64,000 bases of DNA from Streptomyces omiyaensis (GTDB taxonomy: Bacteria > Actinomycetota > Actinomycetes > Streptomycetales > Streptomycetaceae). The position numbers were made by a program, and so were the translations under genes. Where the stretch lies: positions 516,819 to 580,818 of the forward strand of contig NZ_BMVV01000003.1 in assembly GCF_014650895.1 (NCBI RefSeq), given 5' to 3'. Shown piece after piece: positions 1 through 10,723 of the stretch (position 1 is its first letter; each line of letters starts with the position of its first letter). Below the pieces are notes generated by a model, which was not told the origin of the DNA, ran no database searches, and was given only the letters and a program-made list of their open reading frames with translations.

Positions 1-1108
1 GGAGGCCCGCCGCTGGAACGCCGGCGAGGCCCAGCGCCTGGACACCGAGGCCGGCGGCGCGGGCCGCCTCGCCCTCACCCGCCGCGTCCCCAAGGGCGTC
101 GTCCTCGGCATCGCGCCCTTCAACTTCCCGCTGAACCTCAGCGCCCACAAGGTCGCCCCGGCCATCGCCGTCGGTGCCCCGATCATCCTCAAGCCGGCCC
201 CGGCCACCCCGATCTCCTCCCTCATCCTGGGCGAGATCCTGGCCGAGACCGACCTGCCGGCCGGCTCCTGGTCGATCCTCACCGTGCCGAACGACCGGAT
301 GCCCGCCCTCGTCCAGGACGAGCGCCTCCCGGTCATCTCCTTCACCGGCTCGGACAAGGTCGGCTACGCCATCGCCGAGTCCGTGCCGCACAAGCACTGC
401 ACCCTGGAGCTCGGCGGCAACGCCGCCGCCGTCGTCCTCCCGGACTGGTCCTCCGAGGCCGACCTGGACTGGGCCGCGAGCCGCATCGCGACCTTCTCCA
501 ACTACCAGGGCGGCCAGTCCTGCATCTCCGTGCAGCGCGTGATCGCCGACGCCACCGTCTACGACCGCCTGCTCCCGAAGATCGTCGCGGCCGTCGAGGC
601 CCAGGTCACCGGCGACCCGGCGGACGACGCCACCGACGTCGGCCCGCTCGTCGACGAGGCCGCCGCGCAGCGCGTCGAGTCCTGGGTCGACGAGGCCGTC
701 GCGGCCGGCGCGAAGCTCCTCGCGGGCGGCAAGCGCGAGGGCGCCACCTACGCCCCGACCGTCCTCGCCGACCTCCCGGCCGACGTCACCCTGGCCCGCT
801 CCGAGGTCTTCGGCCCGGTCCTCACGGTCGCCAAGGCCGACGGCGAGGCCGAGGCGTTCGCCGCGGTCAACGACTCCGACTTCGGCCTCCAGGCCGGCGT
901 CTTCACCCGCGACCTGCAGGCCGCCTTCCGCGCCCACCGCGCCCTGGAGGTCGGCGGCGTGATCGTCGGCGACGTCCCCTCGTACCGCGCCGACCAGATG
1001 CCGTACGGCGGTGCCAAGCGCTCCGGCGTCGGCCGCGAGGGCGTGGCCTACGCGATGGACGACTACACCTACGAGCGCGTGCTGGTCCTGACGGGCCTCG
1101 CCCTGTAA
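1..1108 (+). CDS. Aldehyde dehydrogenase, 5'-truncated by the window edge
   Basis: The reading frame is open from base 2 and ends at TAA 1106-1108; the true start lies outside the window. NAD(P)-dependent aldehyde dehydrogenases oxidise aldehydes to carboxylic acids in the cytoplasm. Visible family marks are the FNFPLN motif early in the fragment, the ELGGN motif carrying the general-base Glu, and a GGQSC segment whose Cys (codon 521-523) fits the catalytic thiol. The C-terminus YGGAKRSGVGREG is typical of the superfamily. The substrate cannot be read from sequence. A strong hairpin follows, so it appears to be the last gene of its transcript. Confidence 0.93.
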   Translation, partial: EARRWNAGEAQRLDTEAGGAGRLALTRRVPKGVVLGIAPFNFPLNLSAHKVAPAIAVGAPIILKPAPATPISSLILGEILAETDLPAGSWSILTVPNDRMPALVQDERLPVISFTGSDKVGYAIAESVPHKHCTLELGGNAAAVVLPDWSSEADLDWAASRIATFSNYQGGQSCISVQRVIADATVYDRLLPKIVAAVEAQVTGDPADDATDVGPLVDEAAAQRVESWVDEAVAAGAKLLAGGKREGATYAPTVLADLPADVTLARSEVFGPVLTVAKADGEAEAFAAVNDSDFGLQAGVFTRDLQAAFRAHRALEVGGVIVGDVPSYRADQMPYGGAKRSGVGREGVAYAMDDYTYERVLVLTGLAL

Positions 1109-1127
1109 GGCGCGCACCACGAGACCA

Positions 1128-1168
1128 GGCGGTCCGAGCCCACTGTGCGGGGGCTCGGGCCGCCTTTC
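1128..1168 (+). terminator. Hairpin terminator after the aldehyde dehydrogenase
   Basis: A 14-bp stem (1128-1141 with 1151-1164, one G-U pair) closes a 9-nt loop and is followed by TTTC. It lies 20 bases after the stop codon and about 100 bases before the next gene. Confidence 0.75.
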
Positions 1169-1268
1169 GCGCGTCCCGGCGCACCGGGCGTCCGGGTGCC
1201 GGCCCCGCCCGGCCCCGCCCGTCCACGGACCGGAACGGGCCGACGGGCGGTCCGCCCCGCGCGGCAGG

Positions 1269-2513
1269 ATGACCGGCGTGACCGTCATCGACATCCCCGG
1301 CTCCAAGTCCGTCACCGCCCGCGCGCTCTTCCTCGCCGCCGCCGCGGAGGGCACCACCACCCTGCTGCGCCCGCTCGTCTCCGACGACACCGAGGGCTTC
1401 GCCGAAGGGCTCCGCGCCCTCGGCTACGCCGTCCGGCAGGAGCCCGGCGCCTGGCACATCGAGGGCCGCCCCGCCGGACCGGGCACCGCCGACGCCGACG
1501 TCTACTGCCGTGACGGCGCCACCACCGCCCGCTTCCTGCCCACGCTCGCCGCCGCCGGCCACGGCACCTTCCGCTTCGACGCCTCCGCGCAGATGCGCCG
1601 CCGCCCGCTGGGCCCGCTCTCCACCGCCCTGCGCGAGCTCGGCGTCGACCTGCGGCACGGCGGGAAGGAGGGCCACCACCCGCTCGCCGTGCACGCCGCC
1701 GGCGTCAAGGGCGGCGCCCTCACCCTGGACGCCGGCCAGTCCTCCCAGTACCTCACGGCGCTGCTGATGCTCGGCCCGCTCACCGCCGAGGGCCTCGACA
1801 TCACCGTCACCGACCTGGTCTCGGAGCCGTACGTCGAGATCACCCTGGCGATGATGCGGGCCTTCGGCGCGGAGGTCGTCCGGGAGGACCGCACCTACCG
1901 GGTCGCCCCCACCGGCTACCGCGCCCGGACGTACGGCGTCGAGCCCGACGCTTCCACCGCGAGCTACCTCTTCGCCGCGGCCGCCCTCCTGCCGGGCCGC
2001 GAGGCGACCGTCCCCGGCCTCGGCACCGGCGCCCTCCAGGGCGACCTCGCCTTCGTCGACGTGCTGCGCCGCATGGGCGCGGAGGTCGAGGTCACCGCGG
2101 ACGCCACCACCGTCCGCTCCACCGGCACCCTGCGCGGCCTCACCGTGAACATGAGGGACATCTCCGACACCATGCCGACCCTCGCGGCGATCGCCCCCTT
2201 CGCCGACGGACCGGTCCGCATCGAGGACGTCGCCAACACCCGGGTCAAGGAGTGCGACCGGCTCGACGCCTGCGCCGGCAACCTCCGCCGCCTCGGCGTC
2301 ACCGTCGACACCGGCCCGGACTGGATCGAGATCCACCCCGGGGCCCCGGCCGGCCCGGCCGAGATCGCCACCCACGGCGACCACCGGATCGTCATGTCCT
2401 TCGCGGTCACCGCCCTGCGGACCCCCGGCATCACCTTCGACGACCCCGGCTGCGTGAAGAAGACCTTCCCGGACTTCCACCGCGTGTTCGGCGCGTTCGC
2501 CCGGACCCCGTGA
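1269..2513 (+). CDS. aroA: EPSP synthase (3-phosphoshikimate 1-carboxyvinyltransferase), divergent form
   Basis: A 414-residue EPSP synthase-fold protein that would join shikimate-3-phosphate and phosphoenolpyruvate in chorismate synthesis. Seen: GSKSVTAR near residue 13 (substrate Lys/Ser/Arg), SSQYLTALL, RDISDTMPTLA with the catalytic Asp, KECDR, GDHRI and KKTFPD. These match the conserved active-site blocks of AroA in order. The glyphosate-loop segment is DGATTARF (residues 82-89) in place of the usual NAGTAMRP, giving Ala at the usual Gly position. ATG 1269 is the first start in frame. Streptomycetes usually carry another aroA elsewhere, so this could be a paralogue rather than the main shikimate enzyme. 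It reads towards dxr, 25 bases away. Confidence 0.85.
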   Translation: MTGVTVIDIPGSKSVTARALFLAAAAEGTTTLLRPLVSDDTEGFAEGLRALGYAVRQEPGAWHIEGRPAGPGTADADVYCRDGATTARFLPTLAAAGHGTFRFDASAQMRRRPLGPLSTALRELGVDLRHGGKEGHHPLAVHAAGVKGGALTLDAGQSSQYLTALLMLGPLTAEGLDITVTDLVSEPYVEITLAMMRAFGAEVVREDRTYRVAPTGYRARTYGVEPDASTASYLFAAAALLPGREATVPGLGTGALQGDLAFVDVLRRMGAEVEVTADATTVRSTGTLRGLTVNMRDISDTMPTLAAIAPFADGPVRIEDVANTRVKECDRLDACAGNLRRLGVTVDTGPDWIEIHPGAPAGPAEIATHGDHRIVMSFAVTALRTPGITFDDPGCVKKTFPDFHRVFGAFARTP

Positions 2514-2538
2514 AGGGCGCACAGCGTTTGGGGCAAGA

Positions 2539-3798
2539 ATGGGGGGCATGAGCGACCGCCCCTCTCCTCTCGCCGACCCGCACATCGCCTTCGACACGAC
2601 CGAAGGCCGCCGGGACGTCGTCGTCCTCGGCTCGACGGGATCCATCGGCACCCAGGCCATCGACCTGGTGCTCCGCCACCCCGACCGCTTCCGGGTCACC
2701 GCCCTGGCCGCCTCCGGCGGCCGGGTCGGCCTGCTCGCCGAGCAGGCGCACCGGCTCCGGGTCGCCGCGGTCGCCGTCGCCCGTGAGGAGACCGTCGAGG
2801 AGCTGCGTACGGCCCTGCGGGCGCTGTACGGCTCCGAGCCGCTGCCCGAGATCCTGGCCGGCCCCGACGCCGCCACCCAGCTCGCCGCCTCCCCCTGCCA
2901 CACCGTGCTCAACGGCATCACCGGCTCCATCGGCCTGGCGCCGACCCTCGCCGCCCTGGAGGCCGGCCGGACCCTGGCGCTCGCCAACAAGGAGTCGCTG
3001 ATCGTCGGCGGCCCGCTGGTCAAGGCGCTCGCGAAGCCCGGCCAGATCATCCCGGTCGACTCCGAGCACGCCGCCCTCTTCCAGGCGCTCGCCGCCGGCA
3101 CCCGGTCCGACGTCCGCAAGCTGGTCGTCACCGCCTCCGGCGGCCCCTTCCGCGGCCGGACCCGGGCCGACCTGGAGCACGTGACCCGCGAGGACGCGCT
3201 CGCCCACCCGACCTGGGCGATGGGCCCGGTCATCACGGTCAACAGCGCGACCCTGGTCAACAAGGGCCTGGAGGTCATCGAGGCGCACCTCCTCTACGAC
3301 ATCCCCTTCGACCGCATCGAGGTCGTCGTCCACCCCCAGTCGTACGTCCACTCGATGGTCGAGTTCACGGACGGCTCGACGCTCGCCCAGGCCACCCCGC
3401 CGGACATGCGCGGCCCCATCGCCATCGGCATCGGCTGGCCCGAGCGCGTCCCCGACGCGGCCCCCGCCTTCGACTGGTCCACGGCCTCCACCTGGGAGTT
3501 CTTCCCGCTGGACGGCGAGGCCTTCCCGTCGGTGGACCTGGCCCGGCACGTCGGCGGGCTGGGCGGCACCGCCCCCGCCGTCTTCAACGCCGCCAACGAG
3601 GAGTGCGTGGAGGCGTTCCTCGCCGGCCGGCTCCCCTTCAACGGCATCATGGACACCGTCACGGCGGTCGTCACCGAACACGGTCGGCCCACCGGGGGAA
3701 CCTCCCTGACGGTGCCGGACGTCCTGGAAGCGGAGACCTGGGCACGGGCCCGGGCCCGAGAGCTCGCAGCGAAGGCAACCGCGGAGGCACGCGCATGA
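2539..3798 (+). CDS. dxr: 1-deoxy-D-xylulose 5-phosphate reductoisomerase
   Basis: The 419-residue enzyme converts DXP to MEP with NADPH and a divalent metal, the first committed step of the MEP isoprenoid pathway. Seen: an N-terminal Rossmann motif [12 protein letters not shown], the NKESLIVGG block, [19 protein letters not shown] and the [21 protein letters not shown] stretch with metal and substrate residues. ATG 2539 is used here; an internal ATG three codons on (2548) is also possible. The stop overlaps the next gene in an ATGA, so translation of the site-2 protease is probably coupled. ispG, acting later in the same pathway, is two genes downstream. Confidence 0.95.
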   Translation: MGGMSDRPSPLADPHIAFDTTEGRRDVVVLGSTGSIGTQAIDLVLRHPDRFRVTALAASGGRVGLLAEQAHRLRVAAVAVAREETVEELRTALRALYGSEPLPEILAGPDAATQLAASPCHTVLNGITGSIGLAPTLAALEAGRTLALANKESLIVGGPLVKALAKPGQIIPVDSEHAALFQALAAGTRSDVRKLVVTASGGPFRGRTRADLEHVTREDALAHPTWAMGPVITVNSATLVNKGLEVIEAHLLYDIPFDRIEVVVHPQSYVHSMVEFTDGSTLAQATPPDMRGPIAIGIGWPERVPDAAPAFDWSTASTWEFFPLDGEAFPSVDLARHVGGLGGTAPAVFNAANEECVEAFLAGRLPFNGIMDTVTAVVTEHGRPTGGTSLTVPDVLEAETWARARARELAAKATAEARA

Positions 3799-5102
3799 CG
3801 GAAGCGCTCCTGTACGTCCTGGGCATCGTCCTGTTCGCCCTGGGACTGCTCGTCTCCATCGCCTGGCACGAGCTGGGCCACCTCTCCACGGCCAAGCTGT
3901 TCGGCATCCGCGTGCCCCAGTACATGGTCGGCTTCGGCCCCACCATCTGGTCGAAGAAGCGCGGCGAGACCGAGTACGGCATCAAGGCCATCCCGGCCGG
4001 CGGCTACATCCGCATGATCGGCATGTTCCCGCCCGGCGAGGACGGCAAGGTCGAGGCCCGATCCACCTCGCCCTGGCGCTCCATGATCGAGGACGCCCGC
4101 GAGGCCTCCTACGAGGAGCTCCAGCCCGGCGACGAGTCCCGCCTCTTCTACACGCGCAAGCCGTGGAAGCGCGTGATCGTCATGTTCGCCGGGCCGTTCA
4201 TGAACCTGGTCCTGGCCCTCGGCCTCTTCTACGGCTCGATGATGACCCTGGGCGTCGAGGGGCAGACCACCAAGGTCGCCGGCGTCCAGAAGTGCGTCAT
4301 CGAGCAGGACGCCAAGCGCGACTCCTGCGTGAAGAGCGACCCGGTCTCCCCGGCCTTCGCGGCGGGACTGAAGGACGGCGACCGGATCGTCGCCTTCAAC
4401 GGCACGCCCGTCTCCGACTGGGACACCCTCTCCGACCACATCCGGGACACCATCGGCGCCGCCACCGTCACCGTCGAGCGGGACGGGCGGCGCATCGACC
4501 TGCACCCCACGCTGGTCGCCAACAAGGTCCTGAAGAAGGACGAGGACGGGCAGGTCGTCCGGCCCCTCGCCTACGTCGACGCCGGCTACCTCGGCTTCCA
4601 GTCGGCGACCGAGGTCGCCCCGCTCGGCTTCGGGCAGACCACCGAGCGCATGGGCGACCTGCTGGAGAACGGCGTGCACTCCGTGATCGCCCTCCCCGGC
4701 AAGATCCCCGGCCTGTGGGACGCCACCTTCGGCGACGGCGAGCGCGCCGAGGACTCGCCGGTCGGCGTCGTCGGAGCCGCCCGGATCACCGGCGAGCTCA
4801 TGAACATCGAGGCGCCGCCGACGACGATCCTCGTGATGTTCATGAACCTGCTGGTGTTCTTCAACGTCTCGCTGTTCCTCTTCAACATGCTCCCGCTGCT
4901 GCCGCTCGACGGCGGCCACATCGCGGGCGCCCTGTGGGAGTCCGTCCGCCGCAAGACGGCCCGGATCTTCAAGCGCCCCGACCCCGGCCCGTTCGACGTG
5001 GCCAAGCTGATGCCCGCCGCCTACGTGGTCGCCGGCGTCTTCGTCTGTTTCACGCTGCTCGTCCTCGCCGCCGACATCGTCAACCCGGTGAAGCTGACGT
5101 AG
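3795..5102 (+). CDS. Site-2-type membrane zinc metalloprotease with PDZ domain (RseP/Rip family)
   Basis: A 435-residue intramembrane protease of the M50B family, which cuts transmembrane segments of anti-sigma factors or signal-peptide remnants. Seen: zinc motif HELGH at residues 25-29 inside the first hydrophobic helix; a PDZ-like stretch in the middle ([21 protein letters not shown]); a second metal ligand in LLPLDGGH with Asp 372; and a final transmembrane helix. ATG 3795 overlaps the dxr stop (ATGA). Its place between dxr and ispG is conserved in actinobacteria as far as I recall, which makes a housekeeping envelope role likely. The substrate is unknown. Confidence 0.93.
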   Translation: MTEALLYVLGIVLFALGLLVSIAWHELGHLSTAKLFGIRVPQYMVGFGPTIWSKKRGETEYGIKAIPAGGYIRMIGMFPPGEDGKVEARSTSPWRSMIEDAREASYEELQPGDESRLFYTRKPWKRVIVMFAGPFMNLVLALGLFYGSMMTLGVEGQTTKVAGVQKCVIEQDAKRDSCVKSDPVSPAFAAGLKDGDRIVAFNGTPVSDWDTLSDHIRDTIGAATVTVERDGRRIDLHPTLVANKVLKKDEDGQVVRPLAYVDAGYLGFQSATEVAPLGFGQTTERMGDLLENGVHSVIALPGKIPGLWDATFGDGERAEDSPVGVVGAARITGELMNIEAPPTTILVMFMNLLVFFNVSLFLFNMLPLLPLDGGHIAGALWESVRRKTARIFKRPDPGPFDVAKLMPAAYVVAGVFVCFTLLVLAADIVNPVKLT

Positions 5103-5108
5103 CACCCC

Positions 5109-5140
5109 GGGGGGCCGGACACCACCGTGTCCGGCCCCCC
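5109..5140 (+). terminator. Perfect 14-bp hairpin after the site-2 protease gene
   Basis: 5109-5122 pairs perfectly with 5127-5140 around a CACC loop, seven bases after the stop. There is no T-run, which is usual for streptomycete terminators. Confidence 0.65.
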
Positions 5141-5206
5141 GCCCCCGGGGCGGTAACCTCGGAAGCCTGAGCCCGCCGACGCACGACCTTTGAGGTTGCA
5201 CTACAG

Positions 5207-6364
<1,158 letters not shown>

Positions 6365-6378
6365 CCCACCGCACCCCC

Positions 6379-6412
6379 GGAACCCCTCCGTCCCCCGGGA
6401 CGGAGGGGTTCC
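6379..6412 (+). terminator. Perfect 13-bp terminator hairpin after ispG
   Basis: 6379-6391 pairs with 6400-6412 around an 8-nt loop, 14 bases after the ispG stop. Confidence 0.75.
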
Positions 6413-6486
6413 GCACGCACGCGGCGCCCGCACGGACCGTGGGGGTACAGTGCCAGGACCAGCAGAACCGCACGGTGAGGCCCCTC

Positions 6487-7332
6487 GTGTTGACACAGAC
6501 GACCACCCGGGTCCTCGAACCCGCCGATCTCGGAGCCGCCCTCGCCGTCCTGGAGAGCGCCCCCGTCGAGAACGCCTTCGTGACCGCCCGCGTCCGGATG
6601 GCGGGGCTCGACCCCTGGCGCCTCGGCGGCGAGATGTGGGGCTGGTACACCGAGGGCCGGCTCACCTCGCTCTGCTACGCGGGCGCCAACCTGGTCCCCA
6701 TCTGCGCCACCCCCGAGGCCGTCCGCGCCTTCGCCGACCGGGCCCGCCGGATCGGCCGCCGCTGCTCCTCGATCGTCGGCCCGGCCGGCCCCACCGGAGA
6801 GCTCTGGCGCCTCCTCGAACCCGCCTGGGGCCCGGCCCGCGACGTCCGCGCCCACCAGCCCCTCATGGTCGCCGAGGAGCCGTCCGCGGCCGTCGCCCCC
6901 GACCCGCGGGTCCGCCGCGTCCGCAAGGACGAGATGGACGTGATCATGCCCGCCTGCGTCGCCATGTTCACCGAGGAGGTCGGCGTCTCCCCGATGGCCG
7001 GCGACGGCGGCCTGCTCTACCAGGCCAGGGTCGCCGAGCTCGTCGCCTCCGGCCGCTCCTTCGCCCGCATCGAGGACGGCAAGGTCGTCTTCAAGGCCGA
7101 GATCGGCGCCGCCACCCGCCAGGCCTGCCAGATCCAGGGCGTCTGGGTCGCCCCCGAACACCGGGGCAGGGGCCTCTCCGAGACCGGCATGGCCGCCGTC
7201 CTCCAGTACGCCCTCGCCGACGTCGCCCCCGTCGTCAGCCTGTACGTCAACGACTACAACACCCCGGCCCGGGCGGCGTACCGCCGTGTCGGTTTCCGCG
7301 AGACCGGCGCCTTCATGAGCGTGCTGTTCTGA
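6487..7332 (+). CDS. GNAT-family N-acetyltransferase (two-domain actinobacterial type)
   Basis: A 281-residue protein with a C-terminal GNAT domain: the acetyl-CoA loop is visible as VWVAPEHRGRGLSETGM (RGRG within the Q/RxxGxG/A motif), followed by VVSLYVNDYNTPARAAYRRVGF. The N-terminal half resembles the DUF4081-type domain that accompanies GNATs in actinobacteria. GTG 6487 is preferred: GTGAGG lies 6 bases upstream, and homologues that I recall begin near the LTQTTTRVLEP stretch. TTG 6490 is the alternative. The substrate (small molecule or protein lysine) is not known. It is the first of two adjacent GNAT genes. Confidence 0.88.
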   Translation: MLTQTTTRVLEPADLGAALAVLESAPVENAFVTARVRMAGLDPWRLGGEMWGWYTEGRLTSLCYAGANLVPICATPEAVRAFADRARRIGRRCSSIVGPAGPTGELWRLLEPAWGPARDVRAHQPLMVAEEPSAAVAPDPRVRRVRKDEMDVIMPACVAMFTEEVGVSPMAGDGGLLYQARVAELVASGRSFARIEDGKVVFKAEIGAATRQACQIQGVWVAPEHRGRGLSETGMAAVLQYALADVAPVVSLYVNDYNTPARAAYRRVGFRETGAFMSVLF

Positions 7333-7360
7333 ACCGGCGGGCACTTGTAGGGTGCGCCGC

Positions 7361-7906
7361 ATGGACGACGCACAGGCCGTGATCGGACCGGTCAACCTCG
7401 CCGCCCGGGTGGACGAGGCCCTCGCCGTGCAGGCGGTCGCCTTCGGCCTCGACGCCGAGGAGGTCGCCGTGCGCCGCCACATCGTGCTGCGCCACCTGAC
7501 CAGCCCCGGCGCCCGCGCCTTCGGCGCCACCACCCCCGACGGACGGCTCGTCGGCTTCGTGTACGGGATGCCCAACGACCGCGCCCACTGGTGGTCGACC
7601 GTGGTGGAGCCGTACCTCCGCGTCACCGGCACCGCCGACTGGCTCGAGGGGTCCTTCGTCATCACCGAACTCCACGTCCACCCCGCCTTCCAGGGCCTCG
7701 GCCTCGGCCGCGGGCTGATCACCGCGATCACCGACACCGCCGACGAGAAGCGCTCCATCCTCTCCGCCATCGACACCGAGTCGCCGGCCCGCGGCCTCTA
7801 CCGCTCCCTTGGCTACACCGACCTCGCCCGCCAGGTCCACTTCCCGAGCGCCGCCCGCCCCTACGCCGTCATGGGCGCGCCGCTGCCGCTGCCGCGCCGG
7901 AACTGA
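7361..7906 (+). CDS. GNAT-family N-acetyltransferase
   Basis: A 181-residue single-domain acetyltransferase. The acetyl-CoA pyrophosphate loop is seen in [17 protein letters not shown], and the C-terminal [12 protein letters not shown] segment is typical of the fold. ATG 7361 has TAGGG 8 bases upstream; GTG 7352 in frame is less likely. It starts 28 bases after the preceding GNAT gene and is probably co-transcribed with it. The two proteins are not close copies, so this is not a recent tandem duplication. The acceptor substrate is unknown. Confidence 0.85.
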   Translation: MDDAQAVIGPVNLAARVDEALAVQAVAFGLDAEEVAVRRHIVLRHLTSPGARAFGATTPDGRLVGFVYGMPNDRAHWWSTVVEPYLRVTGTADWLEGSFVITELHVHPAFQGLGLGRGLITAITDTADEKRSILSAIDTESPARGLYRSLGYTDLARQVHFPSAARPYAVMGAPLPLPRRN

Positions 7907-7948
7907 TTTCTCGCGGACGGGGCCGCCCGGATAATCTCGGGGCCATCA

Positions 7949-7991
7949 GCTCCCCCAAGCTCTCGGCCCCGTTCGAGCAGGGGGACCCCCA
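7949..7991 (+). repeat. Streptomycete intergenic hairpin repeat, one copy
   Basis: The stretch carries the words CTCCCCCAAGCTCTCGG and CGAGCAGGGGGACCCCC. From memory this is a hairpin-forming intergenic element scattered many times through Streptomyces genomes, usually with a CTTCG loop centre. The outer TCCCCC/GGGGGA arms can pair. It ends about 20 bases before the proS start and holds no ORF. Its function is unknown. Confidence 0.55.
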
Positions 7992-8013
7992 TCCCCGCAG
8001 GAGTACGAGAACC

Positions 8014-9714
8014 ATGGCCAACGCACCGGTCCAGCGCATGTCCCAGTTGATGGCGAAGACGCTGCGCGACGACCCGGCGGACGCCGAGGTCCTCTCCCAC
8101 AAGCTCCTCGTCCGCGCCGGCTACGTCCGCCGCACCGCCGCCGGCATCTGGAGCTGGTTGCCGCTGGGCAAGAAGGTGCTCGCCAACGTCGAGCGGATCG
8201 TCCGCGAGGAGATGGACGCCGTCGGCGCCCAGGAGGTCTCCCTCCCGGCCCTGCTGCCCCGCGAGCCCTACGAGGCCACCGGCCGCTGGAGCGAGTACGG
8301 CGCCGAGCTCTTCCGCCTCCAGGACCGCAAGGGCGGCGACTACCTCCTCGGCCCCACCCACGAGGAGATCTTCACCCTCCTGGTGAAGGACCAGTGCTCG
8401 TCCTACAAGGACCTGCCGGTGATCCTCTACCAGATCCAGACCAAGTTCCGCGACGAGGCCCGCCCCCGCGCCGGCATCCTGCGCGGCCGCGAGTTCCTCA
8501 TGAAGGACTCCTACTCCTTCGACACCGAGGACGAGGGCCTGGCCCTGTCCTACGGCGTGCACCGCAAGGCCTACCAGCGGATCTTCGAGCGCCTCGGCCT
8601 CGACTACCGCATCTGCGCGGCCACCGCCGGCGCCATGGGCGGCTCCAAGTCCGAGGAGTTCCTCGCCCCGGCCGAGGCCGGCGAGGACACCTTCGCCGAC
8701 TGCCCGAACTGCGACTTCGCCGCCAACACCGAGGCCGTGTACCAGGAGGTCAAGGCCGTCGACGGCTCCGCGGTCGCGGCCCTGGAGACCATCCCCACGC
8801 CCGACACCCCCACCATCGAGACCCTCGCCGCCCACCTCGGCGTCCCGGCCTCCGCCACCCTCAAGAACCTCCTGGTGAAGGTCGACGGCGAGATCGTCGC
8901 CGTCGGCGTCCCCGGCGACCGCGAGGTCGACATGGACAAGGTCGAGGCGCACTTCGCCCCGGCCGCCGTCGAGCTGGTCACCGAGACCGACTTCGCCGCC
9001 CGCCCCGACCTGGTCCGCGGCTACGTCGGCCCCCAGGGCCTGGAGAAGGTCCGCTACGTCGCCGACCCGCGCGTCGCCCCCGGCACCGACTGGATCACCG
9101 GCGCCAACGAGGAGGGCATGCACGCGAAGAACGTCGTCGCGGGCCGCGACTTCGAGGTCGAGGAGTACGTCGACGTCGTCGTCGTCCAGGAGGGCGACCC
9201 GTGCCCCGCGTGCGGCACCGGCCTCAAGCTGGACCGCGCGATCGAGATCGGCCACATCTTCCAGCTCGGCCGCAAGTACGCGGACGCCCTGAAGCTCGAC
9301 GTCCTCGGCCAGAACGGCAAGCCGGTCCGCGTCACCATGGGCTCCTACGGCATCGGCGTCTCGCGCGCCGTCGCCGCGCTCGCCGAGCAGACCGCCGACG
9401 ACAAGGGCCTGTGCTGGCCGGCCGAGGTCGCGCCCGCCGACGTCCACGTCGTCGCCGCCGGCAAGGCCCTCCAGACCGAACTGGCCCTGGAGGTCTCCGA
9501 CAAGCTGTCCGCCGCGGGCCTGCGGGTCCTCGTCGACGACCGCGCGGGCGTCTCCCCGGGCGTCAAGTTCACCGACGCGGAGCTCATCGGCGTCCCGAAG
9601 ATCCTCGTCGCCGGCCGCCGCGCCGCCGAGGGCGTCGTGGAGCTGAAGGACCGCCGCACCGGCGAGCGCGAGGAGCTCACCGTCGAGGAGGCCCTCGCCG
9701 CGCTGACGGCCTGA
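8014..9714 (+). CDS. proS: Prolyl-tRNA synthetase, bacterial type with editing domain
   Basis: The 566-residue class II synthetase charges tRNA-Pro. Seen: motif 1 region near [13 protein letters not shown], the motif 2 loop [21 protein letters not shown], motif 3 [18 protein letters not shown] near residue 450, and a C-terminal anticodon-binding domain. Roughly residues 225-385 form the inserted YbaK-like editing domain that hydrolyses Ala-tRNA-Pro, as in long bacterial ProRS. ATG 8014 is chosen because GCAGGAG lies about 10 bases upstream and homology starts there; the open frame further upstream has no family match. Transcription ends at an 18-bp hairpin. Confidence 0.96.
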   Translation: MANAPVQRMSQLMAKTLRDDPADAEVLSHKLLVRAGYVRRTAAGIWSWLPLGKKVLANVERIVREEMDAVGAQEVSLPALLPREPYEATGRWSEYGAELFRLQDRKGGDYLLGPTHEEIFTLLVKDQCSSYKDLPVILYQIQTKFRDEARPRAGILRGREFLMKDSYSFDTEDEGLALSYGVHRKAYQRIFERLGLDYRICAATAGAMGGSKSEEFLAPAEAGEDTFADCPNCDFAANTEAVYQEVKAVDGSAVAALETIPTPDTPTIETLAAHLGVPASATLKNLLVKVDGEIVAVGVPGDREVDMDKVEAHFAPAAVELVTETDFAARPDLVRGYVGPQGLEKVRYVADPRVAPGTDWITGANEEGMHAKNVVAGRDFEVEEYVDVVVVQEGDPCPACGTGLKLDRAIEIGHIFQLGRKYADALKLDVLGQNGKPVRVTMGSYGIGVSRAVAALAEQTADDKGLCWPAEVAPADVHVVAAGKALQTELALEVSDKLSAAGLRVLVDDRAGVSPGVKFTDAELIGVPKILVAGRRAAEGVVELKDRRTGEREELTVEEALAALTA

Positions 9715-9740
9715 CCGCCACCGGCCGTGTGACCGGCCGC

Positions 9741-9780
9741 GCCGACGCCGCCCCGCGCTCCCGCGCGGGGCGGCGTCGGC
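9741..9780. terminator. Bidirectional terminator between proS and the slipin gene
   Basis: An 18-bp perfect stem, 9741-9758 with 9763-9780, closes a TCCC loop. It sits between two convergent genes and can serve both strands. Confidence 0.85.
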
Positions 9781-9799
9781 GTCCTCCCGCGGCCCCGCG

Positions 9800-10666
9800 T
9801 CACCTCGACGGGTCGACCGAGGGGCCGGTGAGGTCCTCGATCGGCGGCAGCGGTTCCGGAGCGGGCGCGGGAGGGGCCTGCGGCACCGGTCCGGGCCGCG
9901 GCGCCTCCGGCGTGGCGCGCTCCAGGAAGCGCAGCAGCTCCACCGGGATCGGCAGGACCAGGGTCGAGTTCTTCTCGGCGGCCACCGCCATCACCGTCTG
10001 GAGCAGCCGCAGCTGGAGCGCCGCCGGGGCGTCGGCCATCTGGTGCGCCGCCTCGGTCAGCTTCTTCGACGCCTGGAGCTCCGCGTCCGCGTTGATCAGC
10101 CGGGCCCGCCGCTCCCGGTCCGCCTCGGCCTGCCGGGCCATCGACCGCTTCATGGTCTCGGGGAGCGACACGTCCTTGATCTCGACCCGGTCGATCTGCA
10201 CGCCCCAGCCGATCGCGGGGGAGTCGAGCATCAGCTCCAGGCCCTGGTTGAGCTTCTCGCGGTTGGACAGCAGGTCGTCGAGGTCGCTCTTGCCGATGAT
10301 CGACCGCAGCGAGGTCTGCGCCATCTGCGAGACCGCGAACTTGTAGTCCTCGACCCGCACCAGCGCCTCCGCCGCGTCCACCACCCGGAAGTAGACGACG
10401 GCGTCGACCCGGACCGTCACGTTGTCCCGGGTGATGCCCTCCTGCGCGGGCACCGGCATCGTGACGATCTGCATGTTCACCTTGTGGAGCCGGTCGACCG
10501 CGGGAAGGATCATGGTGAAGCCGGGCGGCCGCACCTCGCCCCGCAGCCGGCCGAAGCGGAAGACGACGCCCCGCTCGTACTGCTTCACCACGCGCGCCGC
10601 CGCGCCCACGTAGACCGCGGTCGCCGCCGCCGCCCCCGCGACGGCCAGGAGGAGTTCTTCGATCAT
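9800..10666 (-). CDS. SPFH/Band-7 membrane protein (slipin/stomatin-like)
   Basis: A 288-residue membrane-anchored scaffold of the SPFH family: one N-terminal transmembrane helix (residues about 4-25), then the Band-7 core with VVFRFGRL, GFTMILPAVDRL, VDAVVYFRVVDA and SIIGKSDLDDLLSNRE, then a charged helical segment (RQAEADRERRARLINADAELQASKKL). The C-terminus is Pro-rich and short. Family members oligomerise in membrane microdomains and often work with NfeD proteases; no NfeD gene is visible here. ATG 10666 is used with AGGGG upstream; GTG 10669 is possible. It may be the distal gene of the minus-strand group that begins near 12676. Confidence 0.92.
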   Translation of the reverse strand: MIEELLLAVAGAAAATAVYVGAAARVVKQYERGVVFRFGRLRGEVRPPGFTMILPAVDRLHKVNMQIVTMPVPAQEGITRDNVTVRVDAVVYFRVVDAAEALVRVEDYKFAVSQMAQTSLRSIIGKSDLDDLLSNREKLNQGLELMLDSPAIGWGVQIDRVEIKDVSLPETMKRSMARQAEADRERRARLINADAELQASKKLTEAAHQMADAPAALQLRLLQTVMAVAAEKNSTLVLPIPVELLRFLERATPEAPRPGPVPQAPPAPAPEPLPPIEDLTGPSVDPSR

Positions 10667-10675
10667 CACGGCCCC

Positions 10676-10710
10676 CTGAGGAAGGGATACAAAAAGGGTA
10701 TTCCCCTCAG
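10676..10710. other. AT-rich imperfect inverted repeat between two minus-strand genes
   Basis: CTGAG (10676-10680) and CTCAG (10706-10710) close an imperfect stem whose centre includes AAAAAGGGTATT. On the minus strand the centre carries a T5 run. It could be a weak terminator or a processing site; the signal is modest. Confidence 0.35.
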
Positions 10711-10723
10711 AAGGGCCGCGGAC

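Noticed and set aside
903..3278. 791-codon minus-strand open frame opposite the aroA-like gene and dxr
   Set aside because: Composition is that of an antisense shadow, and it covers two clear plus-strand genes and a terminator.
7907..8013. T-box leader before proS
   Set aside because: The gap is too short and lacks a T-box core motif; it is filled by the intergenic hairpin repeat.
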